Assembly: GCF_003217515.1 (NCBI RefSeq)
Contig: NZ_QJSX01000004.1
Coordinates: forward strand, 186,001-250,000
Source of the DNA: Deinococcus yavapaiensis KR-236
GTDB taxonomy: Bacteria > Deinococcota > Deinococci > Deinococcales > Deinococcaceae
Reading direction: 5' to 3'
DNA length: 64,000 nt
Shown here piece after piece: positions 63,378-64,000 of this stretch. The translations under genes were made by a program, and so were the position numbers. Each line of letters begins with the position of its first letter. Positions within the stretch are counted from its first letter, which is position 1. The notes beneath the pieces are model-generated. The model was not told the origin of the DNA. It saw only the letters and a program-made list of their open reading frames with translations, and searched no databases.

Positions 63378-64000
63378 ATGACCTCCTGGATCTCCGCCGC
63401 CGAAGCCACCGAGCGCCTCGGCGTGAACAAAGCGACGCTGTACGCCTACGTCAGTCGCGGCCTCGTACGCTCGCGAGCGGCGGGCGGTACGACCCGCGCC
63501 CGAACCTACGCCGCCGACGACATCGCGACCCTCGTCCGTCGCAAGGAGGATCGGCGCGAACCTCAACGCGTCGCGCGCACCGCGCTCGACTGGGGCTCGC
63601 CCGTCCTGGAATCCGAGTTGACCCTCATCGCCGACGACCGCCTGTTCTACCGAGGAATGGACGCGACCGAGCTCGCGCGGTTCGCGAGCGTCGAGGAGGT
63701 CGCGGGCCTCTTGTGGTCGGGCGAGCTTCGCGCGCCGCCGCTGCCGCTGCACGCCCAGCTCGCCCTGGTGCCCCTGCCTTCGGGCGCGCACCTCCTCGAA
63801 GCGTTCGGGCACGCCCTCACGCACGCCGGAGCGCACGACCTGCAAGCCGGCTTCACACGCGCCGACGACCTGCCGAAAAGCGCGGCCCGCGTGCTCGCGC
63901 TGTTGTACGCCACCGTCGAGCGCTTCGAGCGCGTTCCGCCCGCGCCGGACTTGCCGCTTCACCGTCGCCTCGCGCGCGCGCTGGGACGCGGCGATGATCG
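63378..64000 (+). CDS. Helix-turn-helix citrate synthase, 3' truncated
   Basis: 207 residues of a citrate synthase with an N-terminal MerR/excisionase-like DNA-binding domain (SWISAAEATERLGVNKATLYAYVSRGLV, residues 3-30, with a helix-turn-helix). The citrate synthase part begins about residue 70 with VLESELTLIADDRLFYRGMD and ELARFASVEEVAGLLWSGEL, the family's N-terminal signature; the catalytic residues lie beyond the window. HTH-citrate synthase fusions are known as uncommon paralogs in several bacteria. Whether it is an enzyme, a metabolite-sensing regulator, or both is open. ATG with a TAAGCT box 6 nt upstream. Confidence 0.88.
   Translation, partial: MTSWISAAEATERLGVNKATLYAYVSRGLVRSRAAGGTTRARTYAADDIATLVRRKEDRREPQRVARTALDWGSPVLESELTLIADDRLFYRGMDATELARFASVEEVAGLLWSGELRAPPLPLHAQLALVPLPSGAHLLEAFGHALTHAGAHDLQAGFTRADDLPKSAARVLALLYATVERFERVPPAPDLPLHRRLARALGRGDD

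Overview
The window is high-GC bacterial chromosome that reads as a member of the genus Deinococcus (phylum Deinococcota). The signs are: about twenty start codons, many of them GTG, lie 5-8 nt downstream of a TANNNT -10 box with no Shine-Dalgarno, the leaderless-mRNA layout known from Deinococcus; a bacillithiol gene (bshA); a DinB-family protein; a giant TamB-type envelope protein; and ZTP and SAM-I riboswitches. The species cannot be named from the sequence. I see no insertion sequence, prophage, integron or CRISPR array. Two genes run off the window: the GH13 alpha-amylase-like gene at the left edge and the HTH-citrate synthase at the right edge.

Layout. 1-10.3 kb: amylase-like gene, a frameshifted HAD hydrolase, M19 dipeptidase, uvrC and miaA converging, hsp20, a membrane Fe-S oxidoreductase with an unusual RKKWxPK-repeat tail, and an APH-like kinase. 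10.3-14.3 kb: ZTP riboswitch-purH-folD, then an ECF sigma/RskA-type anti-sigma pair. 14.3-21.7 kb: membrane-anchored molybdopterin oxidoreductase, secreted DUF4397 protein, GAF/HD-GYP protein, the SAM-I riboswitch-metY-metX operon, a VOC protein and acylphosphatase. 21.8-34.7 kb: one 4297-aa TamB-family gene containing a four-copy 837-bp tandem repeat and an older two-copy 897-bp repeat. 34.8-38.5 kb: small hypothetical, ABC-F protein with a C-terminal extension, GGDEF protein. 38.6-44.3 kb: sucCD, secreted hypothetical, bshA, DegV, small membrane protein, rpsT. 44.5-48.6 kb: recX, tRNA-Pro(CGG), metallophosphoesterase, a fused TilS-TadA enzyme, a peroxiredoxin, a lipoprotein. 48.7-55.4 kb: RlmI-like methyltransferase, MocR-type regulator, pckA, DUF1540 and hypothetical genes. 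55.4-60.1 kb: a three-gene ABC-2 exporter, DUF421 protein and MFS transporter. 60.3-64 kb: HAD, YjbR, DinB and a LeuA-like carboxyltransferase in one minus-strand run, divergent from a helix-turn-helix citrate synthase across a short intergenic region with two palindromes.

Functional links. The ZTP riboswitch precedes purH and folD, which use ZMP/AICAR and supply 10-formyl-THF. The SAM-I riboswitch precedes the methionine genes metY and metX. uvrC and recX belong to the DNA repair and RecA-control repertoire, and bshA and bcp to thiol and peroxide defence. The most unusual items are the expanding, mosaic TamB gene; the HTH-citrate synthase/LeuA-like pair with a palindromic control region; the RKKWxPK tail; the TilS-TadA fusion; and the ABC-F C-terminal domain.
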